DNA from: Actinomycetes bacterium
Lineage (GTDB): Bacteria; Actinomycetota; Actinomycetes; Streptosporangiales; Streptosporangiaceae
Length of the DNA stretch: 8,370 bases
Direction: 5' to 3'
Assembly: GCA_025964635.1 (NCBI GenBank)
Contig: JAOPYP010000240.1
Location: 1-8,370, forward strand
The notes beneath the pieces were generated by a model. That model was not told the origin of the DNA. It saw only the letters and a program-made list of their open reading frames with translations, and searched no databases. Positions within the stretch are counted from its first letter, which is position 1. Each line of letters opens with the position of its first letter. This document shows positions 1 through 6,224 of this stretch, in pieces. The position numbers were made by a program, and so were the translations under genes.

Positions 1-481
1 CGCCAGTGACGGCCATGCCCATCTGGGCGGCGGCCTGCATGACCTGGCCGATCCACTGGCGCACCTGCGACTCGGGCATCGCGCCGAGGAAGCCGTCCAC
101 CACCTGGCCGCCAGCGACCGCCATGACCATGGGGATGCTCTGCACCTGCAACGCCGCCCGCAACTGCGGGTTCGCGTCGATGTCCACCTTGGCGAGCACG
201 AAGTCCCCGGCGGCCTCATTGGCCAGCTTCTCCAGCACCGGGCTGAGCTGCTTGCAGGGGCCACACCACTCGGCCCACAAGTCCAGGATCACTGGTACCG
301 ACCGCGACCGCTCGACGACCTCCTCGTTGAAGGTCTCCTCGGTCACGTCGATCACGTTGCCGTCCGGCGAGCCACCCTGCTCGCCAGAGCGCGCGGCGGC
401 CTGCTGACCCCGCTGCGCGGCGGCCTGCCGCGCACCCAGGTCAACGGCGCCGTAGAGCGAAAAGTCCCGCGGCTGCTGCAT
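1..481 (-). CDS. Thioredoxin-domain protein, CnoX/YbbN-like (3' end outside window)
   Basis: The N-terminal 160 residues are visible and the frame is open at the left edge, so the protein is partial. It starts with MQQPRDFSLYGAVDLGARQ, an N-terminus I associate with actinobacterial proteins that join a thioredoxin domain to C-terminal TPR-like repeats. A thioredoxin fold follows: beta strand VPVILDLWAEWCGPCKQ with the redox motif WCGPC (Cys73 and Cys76), then FVLAKVDIDANP, then the cis-proline segment VQSIPMVMAV. In the CnoX/YbbN family such proteins act as cytoplasmic co-chaperones or redox holdases; here both cysteines are present, so disulfide chemistry is possible. ATG 481 is chosen because purine-rich AGGATAGGG lies just upstream; in-frame ATGs at 499 and 508 lack a comparable site. 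The TPR part would lie beyond the window, so a plain thioredoxin with a long N-terminus cannot be excluded. Thioredoxin fold is certain; subfamily is inferred. Confidence 0.9.
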   Translation of the reverse strand, partial: MQQPRDFSLYGAVDLGARQAAAQRGQQAAARSGEQGGSPDGNVIDVTEETFNEEVVERSRSVPVILDLWAEWCGPCKQLSPVLEKLANEAAGDFVLAKVDIDANPQLRAALQVQSIPMVMAVAGGQVVDGFLGAMPESQVRQWIGQVMQAAAQMGMAVTG

Positions 482-494
482 ATCCCTATCCTGC

Positions 495-511
495 CGCATG
501 CCAGCCATGCG
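495..511. repeat. Short inverted repeat ahead of the thioredoxin-like gene
   Basis: CGCATG and CATGCG form 6-bp perfect arms around a 5-base centre, 14 bases upstream of the chosen start of the thioredoxin-like gene. The two alternative in-frame ATG codons (499 and 508) fall inside it. It could be a small mRNA hairpin or a protein site, but arms this short arise by chance in GC-rich DNA. No role is assigned. Confidence 0.3.
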
Positions 512-539
512 TTGACCGCGACCGCCAGCCCAGCGTTCG

Positions 540-558
540 GTAGCACATGGTGTGCTAC
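540..558. promoter_or_regulatory. Palindromic operator at the toxin-antitoxin promoter
   Basis: GTAGCACA-TGG-TGTGCTAC is a perfect inverted repeat with 8-bp arms and a 3-base centre, ending 9 bases before the GTG start of the antitoxin. Its right arm overlaps TACTGT (556-561), which fits the actinobacterial -10 pattern TAnnnT. No good -35 is seen at normal spacing. Phd/VapB antitoxins typically bind palindromes at their own promoter, so this is the probable autoregulatory site. From this -10 a transcript would begin near 568, at the GTG itself, suggesting a leaderless mRNA. The palindrome is seen directly; its function and the start site are inferred. Confidence 0.65.
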
Positions 559-567
559 TGTAGTCCG

Positions 568-912
568 GTGAGTGATACAAGCCAGGACCAGCAGAAGGGG
601 CGCCGGGGCAGGCGGCATCAGCCCGTTCACAGCATCGGCATCCGCGAGCTGCGCCAGCACGCCAGCGTCTATGTGGACCTCGTGGAAAAAGGGGAAACGG
701 TGGACATCACCAACCGGGGACGGCTCGTGGCCCGCCTCGTCCCGGCCCAGGACGTGGAGAGCCCGCTCGAGCGGCTGATCGCGGCGGGGATCATCGAGCC
801 GGCGGAAGATCCCGGCCGCCTGCTCGATATCGAGCCGGCCCCGCCCGTTCCGCCCGGTCGCCCAACGGCCAGTGAAATCCTCCAGCAGATGCGTGAGGAG
901 GAAAGGTATTGA
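568..912 (+). CDS. vapB: Antitoxin of a VapBC-type system, Phd/YefM-like
   Basis: A 114-residue protein whose recognisable core, about residues 22-60, is the Phd/YefM antitoxin fold: IGIRELRQHASVYVDLVEKG, then ETVDITNRGRLVARLVP. In this family the N-terminal half dimerises and binds DNA, and the C-terminal tail wraps and blocks the toxin. Here the tail is proline-rich and then charged (ASEILQQMREEERY), a plausible toxin-binding helix. The short N-terminal stretch (QKGRRGRR) is strongly basic. GTG 568 is preferred to the in-frame ATG at 547 because that ATG lies inside the operator palindrome and upstream of the putative -10; no Shine-Dalgarno is visible for either, consistent with leaderless initiation. 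The stop overlaps the toxin start by 4 bases, giving translational coupling and co-regulation. The family call is firm; the exact start is not. Confidence 0.85.
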   Translation: MSDTSQDQQKGRRGRRHQPVHSIGIRELRQHASVYVDLVEKGETVDITNRGRLVARLVPAQDVESPLERLIAAGIIEPAEDPGRLLDIEPAPPVPPGRPTASEILQQMREEERY

Positions 913-1301
913 TCTACCTCGACTCTTCGGCTCTGGTGAAACTGGTCCTGACCGAGCCCGAATCGCGGGCCCTGATCCGATGGCTTGCGGAACGAGCCGA
1001 TCTCGCGCTGGTGTCAAGTGCCCTGCACCGAGCGGAAGTTCCCCGGGCTGTCTGGCGAGCGGATCCCAGCGCCCTCCCCCGGAGCCTGCGGCAGATGAGG
1101 GGGGTCGACAAGGTCGCGGTCAGCACGTCCATACTCGACTCGGCGTCCGTCATCCCACCGCAGACGCTGCCATCGAGCGACGCCGTGCACCTCGCGTCCG
1201 CACTCAGCATCCGGCGGCAGCTGACCGCGTTCGTGGCCTACGACAAGCGGCTCCTCGCTGCGGCCCGGGACGCCGGGCTGCCGACCGCCAGCCCGGCCTG
1301 A
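909..1301 (+). CDS. vapC: PIN-domain ribonuclease toxin, VapC-like
   Basis: A 130-residue single PIN domain, the usual VapC size. The acidic residues that hold catalytic metal in this family are all present: Asp5 in IYLDSSALVKL, Glu43 in HRAEVPRAV, Asp91 in SSDAVHLASA and Asp112 in VAYDKRL. VapC toxins are Mg-dependent endoribonucleases that cut tRNA or rRNA when not bound by antitoxin; the RNA target here cannot be read from sequence. The start is TTG 909, overlapping the antitoxin stop as TTGA, preceded by a strong GAGGAGG (895-901) seven bases away. The next in-frame GTG would remove Asp5, so TTG is well supported. The toxin looks intact, so the paired antitoxin is presumably needed. Confidence 0.9.
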   Translation: MIYLDSSALVKLVLTEPESRALIRWLAERADLALVSSALHRAEVPRAVWRADPSALPRSLRQMRGVDKVAVSTSILDSASVIPPQTLPSSDAVHLASALSIRRQLTAFVAYDKRLLAAARDAGLPTASPA

Positions 1302-1305
1302 CTCC

Positions 1306-1338
1306 GGGCCTGCCCCGGCCGCCGCGGGGACCGGGCCC
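1306..1338. terminator. GC-rich hairpin between convergent genes
   Basis: This lies in the 40-base gap between the convergent ends of the toxin and amine oxidase genes. Inner arms CCCCG/CGGGG (1313-1317 and 1325-1329) are flanked by outer arms GGGCC/GGCCC (1306-1310 and 1334-1338) with small bulges. There is no T-run on either strand, so it is not a classical intrinsic terminator. Actinobacteria often use such hairpins, and its position between two gene ends suits a bidirectional one. Low confidence, because GC-rich DNA folds easily. Confidence 0.3.
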
Positions 1339-1341
1339 GGT

Positions 1342-3273
1342 TCAGCAGTGATGCGGCGGGGGCGGCACATCCAGCGTCGGGTTGCGGTCGAAGAACCCGG
1401 TCGGCTTCAGCGTGAACCCGCACCGGGCCACAGGCATCACCGGCCAGTCCTCCAGCCGGGGGAAGTGCGTCGGCCCGAAGGTGTGCCACAGCACGATGTC
1501 GGCGCCGTCGATGTCCCGGTCGCCGGAGATGAAATCAGGCAGCCCGGCTCCGCCCGGATGCTGGTTCACGAAGTCCCCGGCCGGGTAGCGCTGCGCCGGG
1601 TCGTACCGGGTGACCCACAGGTGCTGCCGGGCGAAGCCGGCCCGGGCCGCCACCGGGGAACCCGCGTCGGCCAGCAGCACCGGGGCCGCCTCCGGGTACA
1701 GGGTGTAACTGACCGGGTGGCCGAACCGGTTGGCCCGCTCGGTGCTGACCACCCGCCAGGTGCGGCCGCGCGAGCCATCGGCCCGCCGTGTCGCCTGCGA
1801 CTCCGTGCGCAGCCGGGTCACCTGCTGGACCAGCGCATTGCCGTACGGATTGGCCGGGCCGGCGGGCAGCCCGGCGACGTCCACCTCGTCCACCGCGTTG
1901 GCCAGCCCGTCCACGTCCATATCCAGCCGGGCGCTGAACAGGTGCTGGTGGGCGGGCGCGCCCAGGCCCGGCGCGACCTCGGTGGAGTGCGGGTGGTTCC
2001 CGCCCGGGTGCGCGGCGGTGAACAGCGCGCCGGTCAGCTTGATCTCGCACTCGATCGTGCCGTCGAGGTAGAAATACCAGTAGAAGCCGTAGTCGTAATT
2101 GCCGATGGTGGCGAAGAACGAGACCACCAGACGCCGCTGGCGGCGCGACTGGGCCGAGCCGCTGAAGATGTCGGTGTGCTTCCAGAGGATCCCGGAGTCC
2201 TCCTCGTGAATGCAGATCGCATTGTGGATCGTCCGCGGCTCGCCGCTGTCACCGGTCACCGTCGCGTCCAGGTACGCGATCTCGCCGAGGCAGTCGCAGC
2301 CCAGCTCGAGCGAGTTCGCCCACTTCCCGACCAGGTACTCGCCACTGTCGAAGTAGGTCTGCCAGTACCGGAACCTGGGGTCCCCGTACGGCACGACCAT
2401 CTCGGGGATGGACGCCCGGTAGACGACGGGCCGGTCCCGGCCGCCGTCGCCGATGCTGATCTGGTGCAGGGTCAGCCCCTCGCGGGCGTCGAAGCCGATC
2501 CGCATGGACCAGCCCTCCCAGCGCAGCAGGTGGCCGTCCAGGGTGAAACTCGGGCCCTCGGGCTGGGTGATCTCCAGCGGCCGCAGGGTCGTCCGGTGCG
2601 GCCCGCGGACCTCCGGGTCGTCGTAGTCGCCCGACTCCTGCGGCAGCGGCACCTCGAACTCATCCACCAGCTCGATGACCCGCCGCTCGATCAGGTCCAC
2701 GTAGGCGGCGACCCCGTCCACCGGGTGGGCCCAGGCGTAGCCGTGCTCGTCATCATGGACGAAGGCCAGCACCCGGACTAGCCGCCGCCCCTCCTCGCCC
2801 GGGAACCCGAACGACCCGGCGGTCAGCGGGCAGGCCCGGATCCTGGTCACGTCGGTGAGCCCGCGGCGGGCCATGGCTTCCCGCCAGCCCGGATCCGCGC
2901 GGACGACCTCCTCGGCCACCGCGAAGTCCTGGTCCAGGATGGGCACCTGGCCGTCGGTGCGCGGATCCAGGGTGCGGGCGCTGACCACGGCGCCCTGGGC
3001 CAGCGACACCACCACGTCGGTGGACTCACCGCTGCTCGCATCGATGAGGAACGCGCGCAGCCGCCGGCCCGCCGGCGGGCCGGCCGGGGAGAGCACCTCC
3101 TCCTTGGCCGGCTCCTCCAGCCCGTAGTAGGCGAACCGCACCGGCCCGGCCAGCAGGCCCGCCGCGGCCAGGATCCGCCGCCCGGCCTCGAACTCAGCGG
3201 CGCTGGCCGGGTCGAGCGGGTGGGCCGACGCTGGGCCGGGTGCCTGCGCCACGCGCAGGGCCGCATCGGTCAT
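1342..3273 (-). CDS. Copper-containing primary-amine oxidase (TPQ quinoprotein)
   Basis: A 643-residue copper amine oxidase, which oxidises primary amines with O2 and water to aldehyde, ammonia and H2O2. The TPQ precursor is Tyr393 in TIGNYDYGF, the catalytic base is Asp309 in YFDSGEY, and the copper ligands are His442 and His444 (AHQHLF) and His603 (GPTHFPRLEDWPVMP). The spacings Asp-84-Tyr-49-His-2-His and Tyr-210-His equal those I recall for Arthrobacter phenylethylamine oxidase (D298, Y382, H431, H433, H592), so the catalytic domain should be complete. No signal peptide is seen, so a cytoplasmic enzyme is expected, like the Arthrobacter enzymes and unlike periplasmic E. coli TynA. ATG 3273 is chosen over in-frame ATG 3288 because GGAGAG lies seven bases upstream of it. 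The permease gene ends 55 bases upstream, so the two are probably cotranscribed. Whether phenylethylamine, tyramine, histamine or another amine is preferred cannot be decided. Confidence 0.95.
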   Translation of the reverse strand: MTDAALRVAQAPGPASAHPLDPASAAEFEAGRRILAAAGLLAGPVRFAYYGLEEPAKEEVLSPAGPPAGRRLRAFLIDASSGESTDVVVSLAQGAVVSARTLDPRTDGQVPILDQDFAVAEEVVRADPGWREAMARRGLTDVTRIRACPLTAGSFGFPGEEGRRLVRVLAFVHDDEHGYAWAHPVDGVAAYVDLIERRVIELVDEFEVPLPQESGDYDDPEVRGPHRTTLRPLEITQPEGPSFTLDGHLLRWEGWSMRIGFDAREGLTLHQISIGDGGRDRPVVYRASIPEMVVPYGDPRFRYWQTYFDSGEYLVGKWANSLELGCDCLGEIAYLDATVTGDSGEPRTIHNAICIHEEDSGILWKHTDIFSGSAQSRRQRRLVVSFFATIGNYDYGFYWYFYLDGTIECEIKLTGALFTAAHPGGNHPHSTEVAPGLGAPAHQHLFSARLDMDVDGLANAVDEVDVAGLPAGPANPYGNALVQQVTRLRTESQATRRADGSRGRTWRVVSTERANRFGHPVSYTLYPEAAPVLLADAGSPVAARAGFARQHLWVTRYDPAQRYPAGDFVNQHPGGAGLPDFISGDRDIDGADIVLWHTFGPTHFPRLEDWPVMPVARCGFTLKPTGFFDRNPTLDVPPPPHHC

Positions 3274-3328
3274 GACCGGTCTCTCCATTCACTAACGGAC
3301 CGCCCCGGGTGCTGCCGCCCGGCCCGGC

Positions 3329-4792
3329 CTACTCGTCGGCGATGATCGAGCCAGCCCGCTCCCCCAGCCCGGGGTCGCGGCGGCTCAGCACCGTGGCGTA
3401 GATCACCGCGACCACCACGATGGCCAGCGCCGCGTACGGGAACCAGTCATACGGCGCGGCCTGCCCCGGCTTGCACAGGTAGTACACCGGCACCGCGATG
3501 GCGGCCATCCCGAGTACCGGCAGCACCAGGTGCTTGACCAGGCTGAACTCGGCCGGACGGTACTTCCGGTAGTAGAACGGCAGGGCCAGGTTGGCCAGGA
3601 AGTAGACCACGAGGACCAGGATGGTGCCCATCGTGGAGGACTCGAAGAAGAAGTTGAGCGGGTCCATGCTCCCCGTGTGGCCGCCGATCACGTGGCCCAG
3701 CACCCAGATCAGGATGATCCCGCCGGCCAGCGCGACGAACGCGTAGATGGCGTTCATCGGGGTGCGCCGCTCCGGGTGCACCCGGCCCAGCCAGCGCGGC
3801 AGCAGCCCCTCCCGTCCGGCGTTGAAGATCAGCCGGGACTGCGAGTTGGCCGCCGCGATCAGCACGCCGAGGGTGGAGGTCATGCCTGCGATGTAGGCGA
3901 ACGCGGCGAAAGCCGGGGCGATGTTCCCGGACACGGTGATGAACGGGATGGGGGCGGCGGCCAGCTTCGTCCCGCTGTACCCGAACCCGGTCACTGTGGC
4001 GAAGGCGAACAGCAGGTAGCTGATCACCATGAGCGCGATGGACAGGAACACCGCGCGGGGCACGTTGCGCCGCGGGTTACCGGTCTCCTCGGCCAGCGCG
4101 GCCGAGTTTTCCCAGCCGATGAACAGGTAGATGGCGAGCGGGAAGCCCGCGGCCAGCCCGGAGAAGCCGTTGGTGAGGTGGCCCGGCTCGAAGGGCACGG
4201 CGGACAGGTGCCCTGCGTGCTGGATGATCGCGATGAACGACACCACGACCAGGACCAGCATCTCGAAGACGAAGAAGAACCCGGCCAGCTTGGTGGACAC
4301 CGCCACGCCGCGCACCATCATCAGCACGGCGGCGGCCGTGAGCACCACGGTGAAGATGCCCCACGGGATATTCCAGCCCAGGTAGTGCTGCAGGGTCAGG
4401 GACACGAAGCCGCCGACCACGGCGAGCACCGAGGAGATCGCGATGATGTAGCCGGCCCCGCACAGCAGCGCCGTGGTGACGGCGCTGGGGCCGCCGAACG
4501 TCTTGCCCACGAACGAGATGAACCCGCCGGTGGACGGCTGCGCCCGGGAGAACTGCGCCAGCGTGTTGCCGAGCAGCGCGATGGCCACGCCGGCCGCGAC
4601 GATGGTCAGCGGCGCGGCCACGCCCGCCGTCACGACCAGGAACGCGAAGCCGAAGAAGAAGCTGTAGGCCGGGCCGATGTTGGCCATCGTCGAGGCCGAG
4701 ATGTCCACCAGCCGGAGCGCACCGCGGTGCAGCCGTTCCGGTGCCTCCGGTCCCTTGGTCTCCGAGAACGGGATGGGTGCCGCCTCGCTCAT
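3329..4792 (-). CDS. APC-superfamily amino acid/amine permease
   Basis: A 487-residue integral membrane protein with about 12 hydrophobic segments, the standard APC fold size. After a soluble N-terminal tail, TM1 carries the unwound-helix signature around ISASTMANIGPAYSFFFG. TM6 ends in IYLFIGWENSAALAEETGNP with Glu228, followed by PRRNVPRAVFLS, the conserved loop of amino-acid permeases. TM8 reads AYIAGMTSTLGVLIAAANSQSR, followed by the cytoplasmic RLIFNAGREGLLPRWLGRVHP, also typical. The family imports amino acids, polyamines or other amines by proton or ion symport or exchange. Pairing with an amine oxidase downstream suggests the substrate is a primary amine or its amino-acid precursor; that is inference. 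ATG 4792 has AGGAGGGG immediately upstream and gives the usual N-terminus, although the frame stays open upstream to 5071. The LacI-type operator at 4943-4962 probably controls it. Confidence 0.93.
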   Translation of the reverse strand: MSEAAPIPFSETKGPEAPERLHRGALRLVDISASTMANIGPAYSFFFGFAFLVVTAGVAAPLTIVAAGVAIALLGNTLAQFSRAQPSTGGFISFVGKTFGGPSAVTTALLCGAGYIIAISSVLAVVGGFVSLTLQHYLGWNIPWGIFTVVLTAAAVLMMVRGVAVSTKLAGFFFVFEMLVLVVVSFIAIIQHAGHLSAVPFEPGHLTNGFSGLAAGFPLAIYLFIGWENSAALAEETGNPRRNVPRAVFLSIALMVISYLLFAFATVTGFGYSGTKLAAAPIPFITVSGNIAPAFAAFAYIAGMTSTLGVLIAAANSQSRLIFNAGREGLLPRWLGRVHPERRTPMNAIYAFVALAGGIILIWVLGHVIGGHTGSMDPLNFFFESSTMGTILVLVVYFLANLALPFYYRKYRPAEFSLVKHLVLPVLGMAAIAVPVYYLCKPGQAAPYDWFPYAALAIVVVAVIYATVLSRRDPGLGERAGSIIADE

Positions 4793-4942
4793 GTCCCCTC
4801 CTGCCTGGGCGATGGTGCCCGGGACGATGACCGGCCCGGCTGGAAGGCGCCGTCCGGGAACACGGGCTCCTGCCACCCCCGCTGGCCTGTGCCCACCCGC
4901 TTCACCCCGGCTCACCGCGTAACCCGGCCCATTGGCTGAAAT

Positions 4943-4962
4943 CTTGGCAAGCGCTTTCCAAG
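4943..4962. promoter_or_regulatory. LacI-family operator upstream of permease-amine oxidase
   Basis: CTTGGCAAGCGCTTTCCAAG is a 20-base palindrome with 9 of 10 paired positions matching and a central CG. It fits the LacI/GalR operator pattern (TGGnAAnCGnTTnCCA type). On the minus strand it starts about 7 bases after the putative -10 (4970-4975), covering the expected transcription start, a repressor position. The regulator gene ends only 60 bases away, making it the obvious candidate ligand. Palindrome seen; binding inferred. Confidence 0.8.
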
Positions 4963-4969
4963 TGGTGCG

Positions 4970-4998
4970 AACGTACCTGACTGGCCACCCGCCCGCAA
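4970..4998 (-). promoter_or_regulatory. Putative promoter for the permease-amine oxidase operon
   Basis: On the minus strand, TTGCGG (4998-4993) and TACGTT (4975-4970) are separated by 17 bases, a reasonable sigma-70-like pair for actinobacteria. Transcription would begin near 4963, at the edge of the operator, leaving a leader of about 170 nt before the permease ATG. I see no recognisable riboswitch in that leader; it stays open in the permease frame but lacks a convincing upstream start. Confidence 0.5.
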
Positions 4999-5010
4999 GA
5001 CCCAGGATGA

Positions 5011-5038
5011 GCCCCGGCTGGTCAGCGGCGGCCGGGGC
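5011..5038 (-). terminator. Hairpin spanning the stop codon of the LacI-family gene
   Basis: GCCCCGGC (5011-5018) and GCCGGGGC (5031-5038) are perfect 8-bp arms with a 12-base loop that contains the regulator's TGA. The hairpin could end the regulator transcript before the permease promoter, but there is no T-tract. It may equally be chance in GC-rich DNA. Confidence 0.3.
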
Positions 5039-6113
5039 GGGGCAGGGTACTGTCCCGCAGGATGACCTCACCGGGCACCGGGATGACCCGCGCCTGGTCC
5101 GCCTCCTGCAGCACGAGGCTGGCCGCCATCTCCCCCATCTGCCTGAGCGGCAGCCGGACCGTGGTCAGCGGCGGGTAGATGTCACGCAGCGTCGTGATGT
5201 CGTCGAAGCCGGCTACCGCAATGTCCCCGGGAACGGCCAGCCCCTCCGCGCGCAGCCGGGCCAGCGCCCCGACCGCCATCACGTCGTTCACCGCGAACAC
5301 GCAGTCCGGGCGGGTGCCCCCCGAGGCCAGGATCGCGCTCATGGCCTCGTACCCGCCGTCCCGGGTGAACGCGCCGTGCACCACGCGCCGCGGGTCAAGG
5401 CGCACCGACCAGGCCCTCAGCCCGGCCTCGAAGCCCTCCCTCCGATCCCGCGCGGTGACGAGGCTGTCCGGGCCCGCCAGCACCGCGAACCGCCGGTGGC
5501 CCAGCGCGACCAGGGCCCCGGCCAGCGCCTGCGCCCCGTCCGCGTTCCCCGCCAGGATGGTGTCGATGCCCAGCATGTCCTGGCCGACGCAGACCGCGCG
5601 GCCGCCATCACGGGTGAACGCGCCGACCTCCGCCCGCAGCGCCGCGGTGGTCCTGGCCTCCGCGGACCTGCTGCCGATCAGCACCACGGCGCGGGCCCGC
5701 TGAGCCCGCATCAGCGAGACGTACTCCAGTTCCCCCGCCTCCCCGGCGGCGGTGCTCGACACGCAGGCGAGCAGGCCGCCGGCGTGGCTGACCTCGATCA
5801 GCCCGGCCGCGATCGAGGAGAAGTACGGGTCCGCGATGTCGTGCACGATCACGCCCATCATCGTGCTCTCGCCCGTGGCCACCGCCCTGGCCTGCAGGTT
5901 CGCCATGTAGCCCAGCTCGGCGACCGCCTTGGTGACCCGGTCGGCCAGGGCCGGGCCCACCCGGCGCGACCCCTCGTTGACGACCCGGGACGCGGTGGAC
6001 AGCGAGACTCCGGCCCGGTCCGCCACATCCTGGAGAGTCACCCCGGCCAGGGACATCCCGTCCGGCCCGGCCCCGCCCGCCGCCCGGCGGCCTCCTGATT
6101 TCAGCTCAGCCAC
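5022..6113 (-). CDS. LacI/GalR-family transcriptional regulator
   Basis: A LacI-family repressor: an N-terminal helix-turn-helix (VTLQDVADRAGVSLSTASRV), hinge region ANLQARAVATGESTMMGVIV, then a periplasmic-binding-protein-like effector domain with DIADPYFSSIAAGLIE, FAVNDVMAVGALARLRAEGL and VPGDIAVAGFDD near the C-terminus. Members bind palindromic operators and are released, or occasionally recruited, by a sugar or other small molecule. GTG 6113 (363 residues) is chosen because GGGGAG lies 6 bases upstream; ATG 6056 (344 residues) starts just before the HTH and is also possible but has poor Shine-Dalgarno. A weak -10, TAGGGT (6165-6160, minus strand), would place the 6169-6186 palindrome inside its own promoter, implying autoregulation. 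It is flanked on both sides by matching palindromes, so it probably controls both the permease-oxidase and the oxidoreductase-DUF993 operons. The effector is unknown. Confidence 0.92.
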   Translation of the reverse strand: MAELKSGGRRAAGGAGPDGMSLAGVTLQDVADRAGVSLSTASRVVNEGSRRVGPALADRVTKAVAELGYMANLQARAVATGESTMMGVIVHDIADPYFSSIAAGLIEVSHAGGLLACVSSTAAGEAGELEYVSLMRAQRARAVVLIGSRSAEARTTAALRAEVGAFTRDGGRAVCVGQDMLGIDTILAGNADGAQALAGALVALGHRRFAVLAGPDSLVTARDRREGFEAGLRAWSVRLDPRRVVHGAFTRDGGYEAMSAILASGGTRPDCVFAVNDVMAVGALARLRAEGLAVPGDIAVAGFDDITTLRDIYPPLTTVRLPLRQMGEMAASLVLQEADQARVIPVPGEVILRDSTLPRPGRR

Positions 6114-6139
6114 CGCCCGCTCCCCGCCGAGTTCCCTGG

Positions 6140-6169
6140 TTGACCCAGCTTCCCAGGCCACCCTAATCT
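6140..6169 (+). promoter_or_regulatory. Putative promoter for the oxidoreductase-DUF993 operon
   Basis: TTGACC (6140-6145) and TAATCT (6164-6169) are separated by 18 bases, a good sigma-70-like match for this GC background. The predicted start near 6176 lies within the adjacent LacI-type palindrome, leaving a leader of about 50 nt before the oxidoreductase ATG. Identified by eye only. Confidence 0.6.
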
Positions 6170-6186
6170 GGGAAAGCCCTTTCCCA
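6169..6186. promoter_or_regulatory. LacI-family operator in the divergent intergenic region
   Basis: TGGGAAAG-CC-CTTTCCCA has perfect 8-bp arms around CC. It begins at the last base of the putative plus-strand -10 and covers the expected start site, while also falling in the regulator's own promoter region. It shares the TGGnAAGnnCTTTCC core with the palindrome at 4943-4962. The centre is CC, not the CG usual for LacI-family sites. One regulator binding both is likely but unproven. Confidence 0.75.
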
Positions 6187-6224
6187 TGCATCGGGCCGCG
6201 AGACGGATCCCCAGGGAGTGATTG

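Noticed and set aside
352..1017. A 221-codon minus-strand frame across the toxin-antitoxin operon
   Set aside because: It overlaps both the thioredoxin-like and antitoxin genes in the wrong frame or strand and has no domain.
1348..2781. A 477-codon open frame on the plus strand opposite the amine oxidase
   Set aside because: Composition is dominated by R, G, V, P and H, as expected for the antisense of a GC-rich gene; no domain is recognisable, and the opposite strand encodes a complete catalytic enzyme.
3303..3322. A CCGGG/CCCGG hairpin in the gap between permease and amine oxidase as a terminator
   Set aside because: It has only 5-bp arms, no T-run, and lies inside a probable operon; GC-rich chance is the better explanation.
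3530..4939. A 469-codon open frame on the plus strand opposite the permease
   Set aside because: It is a His/Asp/Glu/Gln/Arg-rich low-complexity translation with no domain; the minus strand encodes a clear 12-helix permease.
4793..5071. Extension of the permease N-terminus to an upstream ATG
   Set aside because: It would overlap the LacI-family gene and include the operator and promoter; ATG 4792 has a strong Shine-Dalgarno and gives the normal APC length.
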